Below are positions 7,921 through 17,131 of a stretch of DNA of 64,000 nucleotides, in pieces (within the stretch, counting starts at the first letter, position 1; every line of letters starts with the position of its first letter). The notes beneath the pieces were generated by a model, which saw nothing but the letters and a program-made list of their open reading frames with translations, was not told the DNA's origin and did no database searches. The stretch spans positions 1 to 64,000 of the forward strand of contig CAUDCW010000009.1 of NCBI GenBank assembly GCA_958448165.1, given 5' to 3'. The position numbers and the translations under genes were made by a program. The DNA comes from an uncultured Oscillospiraceae bacterium. Lineage in GTDB: Bacteria > Bacillota > Clostridia > Oscillospirales > Acutalibacteraceae.

Positions 7921-10290
7921 ATGAATAAAACTGTTGCTGAAATAACAGAGATAACCTTGCCGATGCTGCCGCTGCGCGGACTTGTTCTGTTTCCGAAAAT
8001 GAAGCTGCATTTTGACATCGGCAGAAAAAAGTCGGCAAAGGCAATCGAAGCGGCAATGAGCACCGATCAGATTATTTTTATAGTAACGCAGAAAAACATC
8101 AACTGCCTTGAGCCGGAACGCAAGGATTTATATTCTGTCGGCGTTATAGCAAAGGTAATCCAGGTTATCAAGCAGCCCGATGATACTACAAGAGTTATAG
8201 TTGAGGGTATCTGCAGGGCAAGCGTCAGTGATGTCATAAATTCGCGTTCTTATATGACTGCGGTTGTCAGAAGTATTTCTGCCGAGCCGTTTGAACCCGG
8301 TTCCTACGATATCGCTGTTATCCGCAGCGCCAAGGATATATTTGACAGATATCTTATGTTTTCGCCAAAGCCCCCTACAGAGCTTTTGTTTAAAATGAAT
8401 CTCATCAACACAGCCGAGGACCTCAGCAATTTTATTGCTGCAAACTGCGGGCTACCGTATCAGAAAAAGCAGGAAATTCTTGAAATTGACGAGCCTACCG
8501 AACGGCTCGAACAGCTAATCGACTGTCTTACTCAGGAGGTATATATTCTGAGCGTTCAGGAGGATATAGCTAAAAGAGCCAAGGAGCGGATTGATGAATC
8601 ACAACGTGAATATTTTCTCAGAGAACAGCTAAAGGTTATTGAATCCGAAATCGGGGCAGTGGACGAAGATTACGCCGAGCTTGAGGATCTGCGTTTTAAG
8701 GTGTGTGAGCTTCATCTGCCTGAGGAAAACGAGAAAACGCTTCTAAAAGAATGTGACAGGCTCGAGAGAACTCCCTACGGTTCGCAGGAAGGGACAGTAA
8801 TGCGTACATATATCGAAACCTGCCTGGAGCTTCCGTGGAATAAATGTACAGAAGAAAAAATTGATATCACGACCGCACGTCAAAGCCTTGACAAAAACCA
8901 CTACGGCCTTAAAAAGGTAAAGGAAAATATACTCGAAAATCTTGCGATAAGAAAACTGTCGCCCGATATCAAGGGTCAGATACTATGCCTTGTCGGTCCT
9001 CCGGGAGTCGGCAAAACCTCTATTGCCCAGTCGGTGGCGCAGGCTATAAACAGAAAGTGTCAGAGAATCGCCCTCGGTGGTGTCCGTGATGAATCAGAAA
9101 TAAGAGGTCACCGAAGAACATATATCGGCTCAATGCCGGGAAGAATTATCAATGCGATAAAAACAGCAGGAGTTAATAACCCTGTGCTTATTCTTGATGA
9201 AATCGACAAGCTCGGCAACGACTACAAGGGCGACCCGACATCAGCCTTGCTTGAGGTTCTTGACAGCGAGCAGAACAATAAATTCTATGACCACTATATA
9301 GATATGCCGTTTGATCTTAGCAAGGTTATGTTCATCACGACCGCAAACGATCAGTCGATGATACCGGCACCTCTGCTCGACAGAATGGACGTTATTACCC
9401 TTGACAGCTACACAAGGGAAGAGAAGTTCCATATAGCCAAGGAACACCTTATACCAAAGCAGATGAAAAACTGCCGCATAACAAAAAAGATGTTCAAAAT
9501 AACCGACGAAGCAATCTATATGCTCATAGATGGTTACACGAGAGAGGCAGGCGTCAGAAGCTTAGAGCGCAGGATAATTGAGCTTCTGCGCAAGGCTGCG
9601 ATTATGTTTGTCGAGGGTGAGGCGAAATCCTTGACAGTCAACCCGAAAAAGCTTGAAAAGCTTATCGGCCCCGTCAAATTCAAGACCGAAAAATCAAACA
9701 AAACCGCTGAGGTTGGCTTGGTTACAGGTCTTGCATGGACGTCTGTAGGCGGCGAAACTCTTCCGATTGAGGTTGCCGTGATGAACGGCACAGGCAAAAT
9801 TGAGCTTACAGGCTCACTCGGCGACGTTATGCAGGAGTCGGCTAAGGCTGCCGTAAGCTGCATACGCACAATGACCGATGCGCTCAATATCGAGCAGGAC
9901 TTCTATAAAAAATATGATATTCATATTCACGCACCCGAGGGAGCAGTGCCGAAGGACGGTCCATCGGCTGGCATAACAATGGCAACGGCTGTTGCCTCGG
10001 CGCTCACAAAGCGTCCGGTAAAGCCGAATATAGCAATGACGGGCGAAATCACTCTTCGCGGCAGGGTGCTGCCGATCGGCGGACTAAAGGAAAAATCAAT
10101 AGCTGCTTACCGTTTTGGCGTTGACACCGTGATTTTCCCTGAGGACAATAAGCCCGATATTTCAGAAATTGATGAGCAGGTGAAAAATTCAATCAATTTT
10201 GTTCCTGTCAGCTCAATAACACAGGTGCTCAACTTAGCTCTTGAAAACAACAAAAAAGGAAGCTCTTCTGACGCTCAGAGCAAGCAATAA
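7921..10290 (+). CDS. lon: Lon protease
   Basis: ATP-dependent serine protease degrading misfolded and regulatory proteins. The 789-aa protein has the N-terminal LON substrate domain (LPMLPLRGLVLFPKM), a coiled-coil linker, an AAA+ module with Walker A GPPGVGKTS and Walker B LILDEIDK, and a C-terminal peptidase domain with the catalytic Ser in PKDGPSAGITM and the dyad Lys in LKEKSIAAYRFG. RBS AGGAGGG precedes ATG 7921. It is followed by engB, the usual Firmicute arrangement. Confidence 0.97.
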   Translation: MNKTVAEITEITLPMLPLRGLVLFPKMKLHFDIGRKKSAKAIEAAMSTDQIIFIVTQKNINCLEPERKDLYSVGVIAKVIQVIKQPDDTTRVIVEGICRASVSDVINSRSYMTAVVRSISAEPFEPGSYDIAVIRSAKDIFDRYLMFSPKPPTELLFKMNLINTAEDLSNFIAANCGLPYQKKQEILEIDEPTERLEQLIDCLTQEVYILSVQEDIAKRAKERIDESQREYFLREQLKVIESEIGAVDEDYAELEDLRFKVCELHLPEENEKTLLKECDRLERTPYGSQEGTVMRTYIETCLELPWNKCTEEKIDITTARQSLDKNHYGLKKVKENILENLAIRKLSPDIKGQILCLVGPPGVGKTSIAQSVAQAINRKCQRIALGGVRDESEIRGHRRTYIGSMPGRIINAIKTAGVNNPVLILDEIDKLGNDYKGDPTSALLEVLDSEQNNKFYDHYIDMPFDLSKVMFITTANDQSMIPAPLLDRMDVITLDSYTREEKFHIAKEHLIPKQMKNCRITKKMFKITDEAIYMLIDGYTREAGVRSLERRIIELLRKAAIMFVEGEAKSLTVNPKKLEKLIGPVKFKTEKSNKTAEVGLVTGLAWTSVGGETLPIEVAVMNGTGKIELTGSLGDVMQESAKAAVSCIRTMTDALNIEQDFYKKYDIHIHAPEGAVPKDGPSAGITMATAVASALTKRPVKPNIAMTGEITLRGRVLPIGGLKEKSIAAYRFGVDTVIFPEDNKPDISEIDEQVKNSINFVPVSSITQVLNLALENNKKGSSSDAQSKQ

Positions 10291-10340
10291 CCTAAACCTG
10301 TTATTATTTTAAGTTGAAAAAATCATAGAGGAGGGATATT

Positions 10341-10937
10341 TTGATTAACCTGAATAACGCCGTTTTTGAGGCGGCATACGGCACTTCAAAGCAGCTTCCG
10401 CAGTCGGAATTGCCCGAAATCATTTTTTCCGGGCGTTCAAATGTCGGCAAGTCGTCGCTTATCAATAAGCTGCTTAATCGAAAATCTCTTGCCCGTGTCA
10501 GCGCAACTCCCGGCAAAACAGCGACAATCAATTTTTTTGACATAGACAAAAAGGCAAAGTTTGTCGATCTGCCGGGTTACGGCTACGCAAAGGTGTCGCA
10601 AGCTGAGAAAAACCGCTGGGCAGACCTTGTTGAGGGCTATTTTGCAGGCGACCGCAAGTTTTGTGTAGTTGTTCAGATAATTGATATGCGGCACAGCCCG
10701 ACCGAGGACGACTTGAATATGCTCGACTTTTTGTGTCACAACCGCTTGCCGTTTATTGTTGTGCTGACAAAAAAAGACAAGCTCAACAAAACCGAACAGC
10801 AAAAGCAGATGAACCTGTTTGATGAGGTTTTCAGCGACTTCGGCAGTGCGCCGGTCTTTCCTTTTTCAGCGCTCAAGGGGGACGGGAAAGAGGAAATAAT
10901 AAATTATCTTCAGCAAAAAATTGAAGAATATAACTGA
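10341..10937 (+). CDS. engB: GTPase EngB/YsxC, ribosome assembly
   Basis: GTPase needed for large ribosomal subunit maturation. Visible G motifs: G1 GRSNVGKSSLINKL, G2 TPGKTATINFF, G3 DLPGYGYAK, G4 LTKKDKL and a G5-like FSALKG. The start codon is TTG 10341, behind GAGGAGGG at a good distance; no in-frame ATG sits before the family N terminus INLNNAVFEAAYG. Length 198 aa fits. It lies about 50 bases after lon and 16 bases before lysA. Confidence 0.95.
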   Translation: MINLNNAVFEAAYGTSKQLPQSELPEIIFSGRSNVGKSSLINKLLNRKSLARVSATPGKTATINFFDIDKKAKFVDLPGYGYAKVSQAEKNRWADLVEGYFAGDRKFCVVVQIIDMRHSPTEDDLNMLDFLCHNRLPFIVVLTKKDKLNKTEQQKQMNLFDEVFSDFGSAPVFPFSALKGDGKEEIINYLQQKIEEYN

Positions 10938-10953
10938 TAAGGAGATGTAGAAA

Positions 10954-12258
10954 ATGTTTGTTAACGACTGTTTAAATGTGAATGAAAAGGGCCACCTCAC
11001 CATCGGCGGGTGTGATACCGTGGAGCTTGCCAAAAAGTACGGTACACCGCTTTATGTTCTTGACGAGAATGTAATTCGCTCCACCTGTAAGGCGTATGTC
11101 GATTCATTCAAAAGACATTACGACGGCAAGGGACTTGCACTTTATGCAAGCAAGGCTCTTAGCTGCAAGGCTTTGTGCGAAATTGCAAAGGAAGAGAATA
11201 TGGGTCTTGACGTTGTTTCGGGCGGCGAGCTTTACACTGCATTAAAGGCAGACTTCCCTGTTGAGAATATCCACTTCCACGGCAACAACAAAACATATGA
11301 CGAAATCTGCTTTGCGGTTGACAGCAACATCGGCAAAATAGTCGTTGACAACCTTACAGAGCTTGAAACTCTCGACAAAATCTGCGGTGAAAAGGGCAAG
11401 GTGCAGAAAATTTCAATGAGAATCAAGCCGGGCGTTGACGCACACACTCATAACTTCATCAGAACAGGTCAGATCGACTCAAAGTTCGGATTTGCGCTTG
11501 AAACAGGCGAGGCTATGAACGCTGTCAAGGAGGCAATAGAGCTTAAGAATGTTGAGCTTTGCGAGCTTCACTGTCATATCGGCTCACAGATTTTTGACAT
11601 TGACCCGTTTGTAACAGCCGCTGAAATTATGATGGACTTCATTGGCGCAATCAAGAACGAAACAGGCCACGTTATCACCGAGCTTAACCTCGGCGGCGGC
11701 TTCGGCATCAAGTACACCGACAACGATAATCCCACAGCATACGATAACTATATGAACTCCGTTTCAAAGGCGGTTCACGCAAAGGCTGAGCAGTACGACC
11801 TGCCTGTTCCGTTTGTATATATCGAGCCGGGCAGATCTATTGTTGGCGAAGCAGGCATCACGCTCTACACAGTCGGCGCAGTCAAGACTATTCCCGATGT
11901 AAGGACCTATGTTTCAATTGACGGCGGTATGTGCGACAACATCAGATATGCGCTTTATCAGTCAGAATATACTGTAGTTACGGCTAACAAGGCTGACAAG
12001 GAGGCTGATACAGTTGTTACAATTGCCGGCAAATGCTGTGAAAGCGGCGACCTTATTCAGGAGAATACAAAGATAGCCAAGGCTGAGCCGGGCGATACAA
12101 TCGCAGTTCTCTCAACAGGTGCGTACAACTACTCAATGGCTTCAAACTACAACAGAATCCCCAAGCCGCCAATCGTGCTTGTAAACAACGGCACGGACAA
12201 GCTTATCGTAAAAAGAGAAAGCTATGATGATCTGATTAAGAACGATCTGGATTTATAA
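10954..12258 (+). CDS. lysA: Diaminopimelate decarboxylase
   Basis: PLP enzyme catalysing the last step of lysine synthesis, meso-DAP to L-lysine. It belongs to fold type III: the PLP lysine is in LYASKALSCKAL, the glycine-rich phosphate loop is LNLGGGFGIKY, and HCHIGSQI, EPGRSIVGEAG and CCESGDLI are the expected active-site blocks. At 434 aa it has normal length. It follows engB closely behind AAGGAGATG and is probably read from the lon-engB transcript. Confidence 0.95.
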   Translation: MFVNDCLNVNEKGHLTIGGCDTVELAKKYGTPLYVLDENVIRSTCKAYVDSFKRHYDGKGLALYASKALSCKALCEIAKEENMGLDVVSGGELYTALKADFPVENIHFHGNNKTYDEICFAVDSNIGKIVVDNLTELETLDKICGEKGKVQKISMRIKPGVDAHTHNFIRTGQIDSKFGFALETGEAMNAVKEAIELKNVELCELHCHIGSQIFDIDPFVTAAEIMMDFIGAIKNETGHVITELNLGGGFGIKYTDNDNPTAYDNYMNSVSKAVHAKAEQYDLPVPFVYIEPGRSIVGEAGITLYTVGAVKTIPDVRTYVSIDGGMCDNIRYALYQSEYTVVTANKADKEADTVVTIAGKCCESGDLIQENTKIAKAEPGDTIAVLSTGAYNYSMASNYNRIPKPPIVLVNNGTDKLIVKRESYDDLIKNDLDL

Positions 12259-12384
12259 TTAATTACGTTTAAACATACACAAACTATTCAGGTGATTTTT
12301 TGCAACCGATAGTAAGGGTAATATTATATCCTTGGGTATTGGCAATGATTTTTTTCGATAGCTGCTATTGTTTATTATAAAGGG

Positions 12385-12723
12385 ATGAAGAAGAGAATTA
12401 TCAGAAGAAATAAGGATTTGAAGAGAAGAAAGAAAATGATTATCATCGGTTGCTTGTGTATGATTCTTGTGAGCTTTTCCTTTGTAGTTTATGACAGCTT
12501 TGACCTGATCCTTCAGGACTATGTAACAGAGCAAGGCTATTATCTAAGAGAATACAGAGATAGACTTGGCTGGAATCTGCATTTTAAAGAAAACGGAGAA
12601 GTGAAAACAATTTTCACAACTCACGGGTACGATGAACTTGTTCCCGGAACGCAATATGAATATACATATGCAAAACGCACCAATATGCTCCTTGATATTC
12701 ATGAAGTTGCCGAGAAACGATAA
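12385..12723 (+). CDS. Small single-pass membrane protein, unknown function
   Basis: 112 aa. The first 20 residues are strongly basic (KKRIIRRNKDLKRRKK), followed by one hydrophobic helix (about residues 18-38) and a 70-residue outer domain rich in Tyr and charged residues. The positive N terminus predicts an N-in, C-out topology. I do not recognise a family. The start is uncertain: ATG 12385 has AAAGGG immediately adjacent, and ATG 12436 is an alternative that would remove the basic head. It stands alone between lysA and a strong terminator. Confidence 0.6.
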   Translation: MKKRIIRRNKDLKRRKKMIIIGCLCMILVSFSFVVYDSFDLILQDYVTEQGYYLREYRDRLGWNLHFKENGEVKTIFTTHGYDELVPGTQYEYTYAKRTNMLLDIHEVAEKR

Positions 12724-12736
12724 AAGTTAAATTCCT

Positions 12737-12785
12737 AAACCCACGCCAGATTTCTATTGTGAGGAACAGCGTGGGTTTGTTTTTG
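12737..12785 (+). terminator. Rho-independent terminator
   Basis: AAACCCACGC (12737-12746) and GCGTGGGTTT (12769-12778) form a perfect 10-bp stem followed by a T-rich run. It ends the small membrane protein transcript. Confidence 0.8.
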
Positions 12786-12887
12786 ATATGACAGGTTTTG
12801 TGAATGAGGTTGTCAAGTGAATTAACCAACAAAAGTATTATTGCTTCAAGATTATACAAATTCCGGCGAAATTTACGAAAAAATACA

Positions 12888-12916
12888 TTTACTTTATTGT
12901 GATGATGTGTTATCAT
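12888..12916 (+). promoter_or_regulatory. Promoter for the amino-acid ABC operon
   Basis: TTTACT (12888-12893), a 17-bp spacer and TATCAT (12911-12916) lie about 36 bases upstream of the substrate-binding protein start. Confidence 0.5.
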
Positions 12917-12952
12917 AGTATAGTCAAAAAACATTGAAACGAGGTATTTAAA

Positions 12953-13822
12953 ATGCTCAGAAAACAACTTAAGAAACTGCCGAAGAGATTATTGCTTATC
13001 TGCTTGGCAATTGCAATGGTTCTTCCGCTTATTGCCTGCAACAGCAGTAGCAGCAGTAGCAGCAGTAACACCGACAGCAACAGCGGCTCACAGACTGCTG
13101 AAAAGAAAACCTTTACAGTCGGCTTTGACGCAAACTTCCCGCCGTACGGCTACAGAGATGATAACGGCGAATATGTCGGCTTTGACCTTGACCTTGCGCA
13201 GGAGGTCTGCAACAGACGCGGCTGGACTCTTGTAAAACAGCCGATTGACTGGGACTCAAAGGATATGGAGCTTAGCGCAAAGACTATCGACTGTATCTGG
13301 AACGGCTTCACAATGAGCGAGGACAGACTTGACAAATACACCTGGACAGAGCCGTATGTTGACAACAGCCAGGTTTTTGTCGTTGCAAAGGATTCGGGCA
13401 TCAAAACCTTTGACGACCTTGCCGGCAAAACAGTAGCTGTTCAGACTGCTTCATCAGCCTTGGAGGCTCTCGACTCGGACGATTGCAAGGAGCTTAAGGC
13501 TTCATTTAAAAGCCTTGAGCAGATCCCGGAATACAACACAGCGTTTATGAATCTTGAAGCAAAGTCTGTTGACGCTATCGCAATGGACATCGGCGTAGCA
13601 AAGTATCAGATTGAAAGCCGCGGCGATAAATTTGTAATGCTTTCAGAGCCGATTATTACAGAAAAGTACGGCATTGCATTCTTAAAGGGCAATGAAACTC
13701 TCCGTGATGAGGTTCAGAATACTCTTTATGATATGCTTAAGGATGGCAAGCTTGACGAAATCGCCAAGAAGTGGGAACTTTCAGACAGCGTAATCTTCGG
13801 CAACGATAAAGACGCTGAGTAA
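12953..13822 (+). CDS. Amino-acid ABC transporter substrate-binding lipoprotein
   Basis: Extracellular binding protein (SBP family 3) delivering polar amino acids to the membrane permease. A basic N terminus and hydrophobic segment end in the lipobox LIAC near residue 29, followed by a Ser/Asn/Gly linker containing a run of serines. The mature part opens TVGFDANFPPYGY with GFDLDLAQEV, the SBP family 3 signature. Start ATG 12953 follows ACGAGG. The permease and ATPase lie directly downstream; the exact amino acid is not readable. Confidence 0.92.
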   Translation: MLRKQLKKLPKRLLLICLAIAMVLPLIACNSSSSSSSSNTDSNSGSQTAEKKTFTVGFDANFPPYGYRDDNGEYVGFDLDLAQEVCNRRGWTLVKQPIDWDSKDMELSAKTIDCIWNGFTMSEDRLDKYTWTEPYVDNSQVFVVAKDSGIKTFDDLAGKTVAVQTASSALEALDSDDCKELKASFKSLEQIPEYNTAFMNLEAKSVDAIAMDIGVAKYQIESRGDKFVMLSEPIITEKYGIAFLKGNETLRDEVQNTLYDMLKDGKLDEIAKKWELSDSVIFGNDKDAE

Positions 13823-13844
13823 TATAATCATAAAGGGCTTTTTG

Positions 13845-13876
13845 ATTAGGATGCTGTTGCAAAATGGCATCCTAAT
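13845..13876 (+). promoter_or_regulatory. Intercistronic stem-loop after the binding-protein gene
   Basis: ATTAGGATGC (13845-13854) pairs perfectly with GCATCCTAAT (13867-13876) around a 12-base loop with no T-run. Such hairpins after binding-protein genes usually protect the upstream message and keep permease levels lower than binding-protein levels. Confidence 0.6.
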
Positions 13877-13905
13877 TGCTATTAATGAAAGGGAGTGTTC
13901 TTTAT

Positions 13906-14562
13906 ATGAGCATTTGGGATATGCTTTGGCAGATGTCGTCGGGTATGCTTGAATCTATAAAAATATTTGCCATAACGCTTATTCTCACTCTGCCGCTCGG
14001 CCTTGTGGTCACCTTTGGCAGAATGTCAAGGTTCAGAATAATCAAATACATAACTCAGCTTTATATAGCCATAATGAGAGGTACTCCGCTTATGCTTCAG
14101 CTTCTTGTTGTGTATTTCGGACCTTACTATCTGTTCGGTATCTCGCTTTCTCTTGAATACCGCCTTTATGCTGTTATAATAGGATTTGTGCTCAACTATG
14201 CCGCATATTTTGCCGAGATTTACCGTTCGGGAATTGAGTCTATGCCCGTTGGTCAGTATGAAGCGGCAAAAATTCTCGGCTACTCAAGAGCGCAGACCTT
14301 TTTAAGGATAATCTTTCCGCAGGTTATCAAGCGTATTATACCATCAATCACCAACGAGATAATCACACTCGTCAAGGATACCTCGCTTGCGTTTTCAATC
14401 GCATATGTCGAGCTTTTCTCGCTGGCAAAATCAATTGCCGCCGCACAGACAACGATGATGCCGTTTGTAATAGCCGGTGTGTTCTACTTTGTATTTAACT
14501 TTATTGTTGCTGTTGTTATGAACAAGGTAGAAAAGAAGTTTGCCTATTATGACATTAAGTGA
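13906..14562 (+). CDS. Amino-acid ABC transporter permease
   Basis: Membrane component of the polar amino-acid importer (HisMQ/GlnP type), about 218 aa, with several hydrophobic helices. It shows MRGTPLMLQLLVVYFG and the cytoplasmic EAA loop, YEAAKILGYSRAQTFLRIIFPQ, which contacts the ATPase. A longer ORF from 13876 exists, but ATG 13906 has GGGAG ten bases upstream. The ATPase gene begins 17 bases downstream. Confidence 0.93.
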   Translation: MSIWDMLWQMSSGMLESIKIFAITLILTLPLGLVVTFGRMSRFRIIKYITQLYIAIMRGTPLMLQLLVVYFGPYYLFGISLSLEYRLYAVIIGFVLNYAAYFAEIYRSGIESMPVGQYEAAKILGYSRAQTFLRIIFPQVIKRIIPSITNEIITLVKDTSLAFSIAYVELFSLAKSIAAAQTTMMPFVIAGVFYFVFNFIVAVVMNKVEKKFAYYDIK

Positions 14563-14579
14563 TATTGAGGAATGTTAAT

Positions 14580-15338
14580 ATGAAATTGCTTGAAATAAAT
14601 AATATAAAAAAGTGCTACGGGAATAACGAGGTACTCAAAAATATCTCCCTGTCGGTAAGCGAGGGAGAGGTTGTGTCAATCATCGGTCCGTCCGGCTCGG
14701 GCAAGTCAACCCTGCTCAGATGTGCGACAATGCTTGAAAAAATGGACGGCGGTGAGCTTATCTATTTCGGCAAAAAAGCCGCTTGGAACGACAAAGGCGG
14801 AAGGTCGGTTTATGCACCGAAGCCTCAGATAAAAGAGATACAAAGCTATTTCAGCCTTGTTTTTCAGAATTTCAATCTGTTTCCGCATTTTACGGTGCTT
14901 AAAAACCTTGCCCATGCGCCGATTCACGTTCAGAAGAGGAACAAGGACGAGGTTTATGCACAGTGCCGTGAGCTGTTAAAGCGTATCGGTCTTGCCGACA
15001 AGGAGAACGCATATCCCTGCCAACTTTCAGGAGGACAGCAGCAAAGAGTGTCAATTGCCCGTGCGCTTGCAATGAACCCGAAGATACTTTTCTTTGACGA
15101 GCCGACCTCGGCGCTTGACCCGGAGCTTACCAATGAGATTTTAGCGGTAATCAAGGAGCTTGCTAAGGTTCATATGACAATGGTTATCGTTACGCACGAG
15201 ATGAACTTCGCAAGAGATGTTTCAAACCGTATCATTTTTATGGAGGACGGATACATAGTTGAAGAGGGCGACGCACAGGAGGTTATAAACAACCCCCAAA
15301 ACGTCAGAACAAGAGAGTTCATCAGTAAGTTCGATTGA
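14580..15338 (+). CDS. Amino-acid ABC transporter ATP-binding protein
   Basis: Energising ATPase of the importer, 252 aa. Walker A GPSGSGKSTLLR, signature LSGGQQQRVSIARALA, Walker B ILFFDEPTSALDPE and switch His in VTHEMNFA are all present. A 20-odd residue insertion between Walker A and the Q-loop (AAWNDKGGRSVYAPKPQIKE region) is longer than in GlnQ. GTG 14559 overlaps the permease stop, but ATG 14580 with GAGG upstream is the better start. The gene is the last of the three-gene operon. Confidence 0.95.
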   Translation: MKLLEINNIKKCYGNNEVLKNISLSVSEGEVVSIIGPSGSGKSTLLRCATMLEKMDGGELIYFGKKAAWNDKGGRSVYAPKPQIKEIQSYFSLVFQNFNLFPHFTVLKNLAHAPIHVQKRNKDEVYAQCRELLKRIGLADKENAYPCQLSGGQQQRVSIARALAMNPKILFFDEPTSALDPELTNEILAVIKELAKVHMTMVIVTHEMNFARDVSNRIIFMEDGYIVEEGDAQEVINNPQNVRTREFISKFD

Positions 15339-15412
15339 CAAAATGCCGCAATCCATGTATAATAAACTTTTAGCAGATAATACAAAAAATCAATGTTACG
15401 AGGGAAGTATAT

Positions 15413-16342
15413 ATGGATATTATAGTTGGTTACACGGGCTTTGTTGGCTCAAATATCGCAGCAGAGCATAAGTTTGATTATTCCTTCAATTCAAAAAATA
15501 TCGGTGACGCTTTTGGCACAAACCCGGATTTATGCGTTTACAGCGGTGTGCGTGCCGAAAAATTTCTTGCCAATAACGACCCTGACGGTGATATGGCTGT
15601 AATAAACAACGCCATAGAAAACATAAAAAAAATCAACCCCAAAAGAATTGTCCTTATTTCGACGATTGACGTATATAAAAACCCGAACGGTGCTGACGAG
15701 GATACTGTGATTGACACAGAAAATCTGCATCCGTACGGGCTTGACAGATACCGTCTTGAGCAATGGGTGTCCCGAAATTTTGAGAATTATCATATTGTGC
15801 GACTGCCGGGGCTTTTCGGCAGAAATATCAAGAAGAATTTTATTTTTGATATGATAAATATTATTCCGTCAATGCTTAACGGGCAGAAATACGGTGAGCT
15901 ATCGGCAAAAAGCTCTCTTATCGGCTCAAGCTACAAAAAGCAGGAAAACGGCTTTTATAAGCTTTGTGTTGACGGCGAAGATGACAAGTCAGCGCTTAAA
16001 AAAGAATTTTTAAGTGTTGGCTTTTCTGCACTCAATTTTACCGACAGCCGGGGTGTATTCCAGTTTTATAATCTTCAGAAGCTGTGGAAGCATATTGAAA
16101 TAATTATTAAAAATGATTTAAGACTTGTTAATATGGCTGTTGAGCCTGTTTGCACCGCAGAAATATATAAGAGAATCACAGGAAAAGAGTTTGTAAACGA
16201 GGTTGCAAAAAATCCTCCGCTTTATGACTTCAGAACAAAGTATTATTCTCTTTTCGGCGGCAAGGATGGATATATATTCGATAAAGAACAGGTGAGCCGC
16301 GACATAGAAGAATTTGTCAAAGCACAGCTTGTCGATGAATAA
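15413..16342 (+). CDS. NAD-dependent epimerase/dehydratase-like protein
   Basis: Extended short-chain dehydrogenase (SDR) relative, 309 aa. The N terminus has the dinucleotide-binding loop VGYTGFVGSNI, then IVLISTIDVYKNP matching the SDR serine/threonine strand. The catalytic region reads HPYGLDRYRLEQW, giving Tyr-x3-Arg rather than the canonical Tyr-x3-Lys, so activity may be altered. It is the first gene of a head-to-tail cluster (15413-22098) for a surface glycan or glycolipid. The precise nucleotide sugar is unknown. Confidence 0.75.
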   Translation: MDIIVGYTGFVGSNIAAEHKFDYSFNSKNIGDAFGTNPDLCVYSGVRAEKFLANNDPDGDMAVINNAIENIKKINPKRIVLISTIDVYKNPNGADEDTVIDTENLHPYGLDRYRLEQWVSRNFENYHIVRLPGLFGRNIKKNFIFDMINIIPSMLNGQKYGELSAKSSLIGSSYKKQENGFYKLCVDGEDDKSALKKEFLSVGFSALNFTDSRGVFQFYNLQKLWKHIEIIIKNDLRLVNMAVEPVCTAEIYKRITGKEFVNEVAKNPPLYDFRTKYYSLFGGKDGYIFDKEQVSRDIEEFVKAQLVDE

Positions 16343-16354
16343 GGGGGAATTTAA

Positions 16355-17131
16355 TTGAAGCTTTCAATTTCTAATATAGCGTGGAGCAGTGAATATGACC
16401 GTGAAATGTACTCTTTTTTGTGCAAAAACGGCTTCAGCGGACTTGAGATTGCTCCGACAAGGCTTTTCCCCGAACAGCCCTATGACAAGATACAGGATAT
16501 AAAAAGCTTTGCACGCTCCATTTATGAGCAATACGGGCTTGTGATTTCCTCAATGCAGTCAATCTGGTACGGCAAAACCCAGAGCATTTTCGGCACGCAG
16601 GAGGAAAGACAGCAGCTTATCGACTACACAAAAAAGGCGGTTGATTTTGCCTATGCGGCAGGCTGTCACAACCTTGTGTTCGGCTGCCCGAAAAACAGGG
16701 TGATTCCCGACAGCAGCTATATCCCTGCGGCAATTGAGTTTTTTAACATAATAGGCGATTATGCCGCTTCGAGCGACACCGTGATTGCGCTTGAAGCAAA
16801 TCCGCCGATTTACAACACTAACTTTATGAACACAACGCACGAGGCGCTTGAAATGTGCAGACAGACATCAAGCAGAGGAGTAATGCTCAATCTTGATTTG
16901 GGTACTGTTATCTATAACGAAGAAACGCTTGATGAGGCAAAAGAGAATACAAAGCTTATCAATCATATCCACATATCAGAGCCTTATCTTGCCCCGATTG
17001 AAAAACGTAAGCTACACAGCGAAATCGGCGAGTTTGATTATGATAAATTTGTATCAATAGAAATGGGCAATAAGGATAATATAGAGCAGGTTAAAAACAT
17101 AGTGCAATACATTGCGGAGGTCTTGGGTTGA
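16355..17131 (+). CDS. Sugar phosphate isomerase/epimerase (TIM barrel)
   Basis: A 258-aa member of the xylose-isomerase-like/AP endonuclease 2 superfamily, a metal-dependent TIM barrel. Conserved acidic and His strands are visible: GLEIAPTR, IALEANPP, LNLDLGT and INHIHISEP followed by LHSEIGEFDYDKF. The start is TTG 16355 behind a strong GGGGGA. It ends overlapping the next gene by four bases, so translation is coupled. Function in the glycan cluster is inferred from position. Confidence 0.8.
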   Translation: MKLSISNIAWSSEYDREMYSFLCKNGFSGLEIAPTRLFPEQPYDKIQDIKSFARSIYEQYGLVISSMQSIWYGKTQSIFGTQEERQQLIDYTKKAVDFAYAAGCHNLVFGCPKNRVIPDSSYIPAAIEFFNIIGDYAASSDTVIALEANPPIYNTNFMNTTHEALEMCRQTSSRGVMLNLDLGTVIYNEETLDEAKENTKLINHIHISEPYLAPIEKRKLHSEIGEFDYDKFVSIEMGNKDNIEQVKNIVQYIAEVLG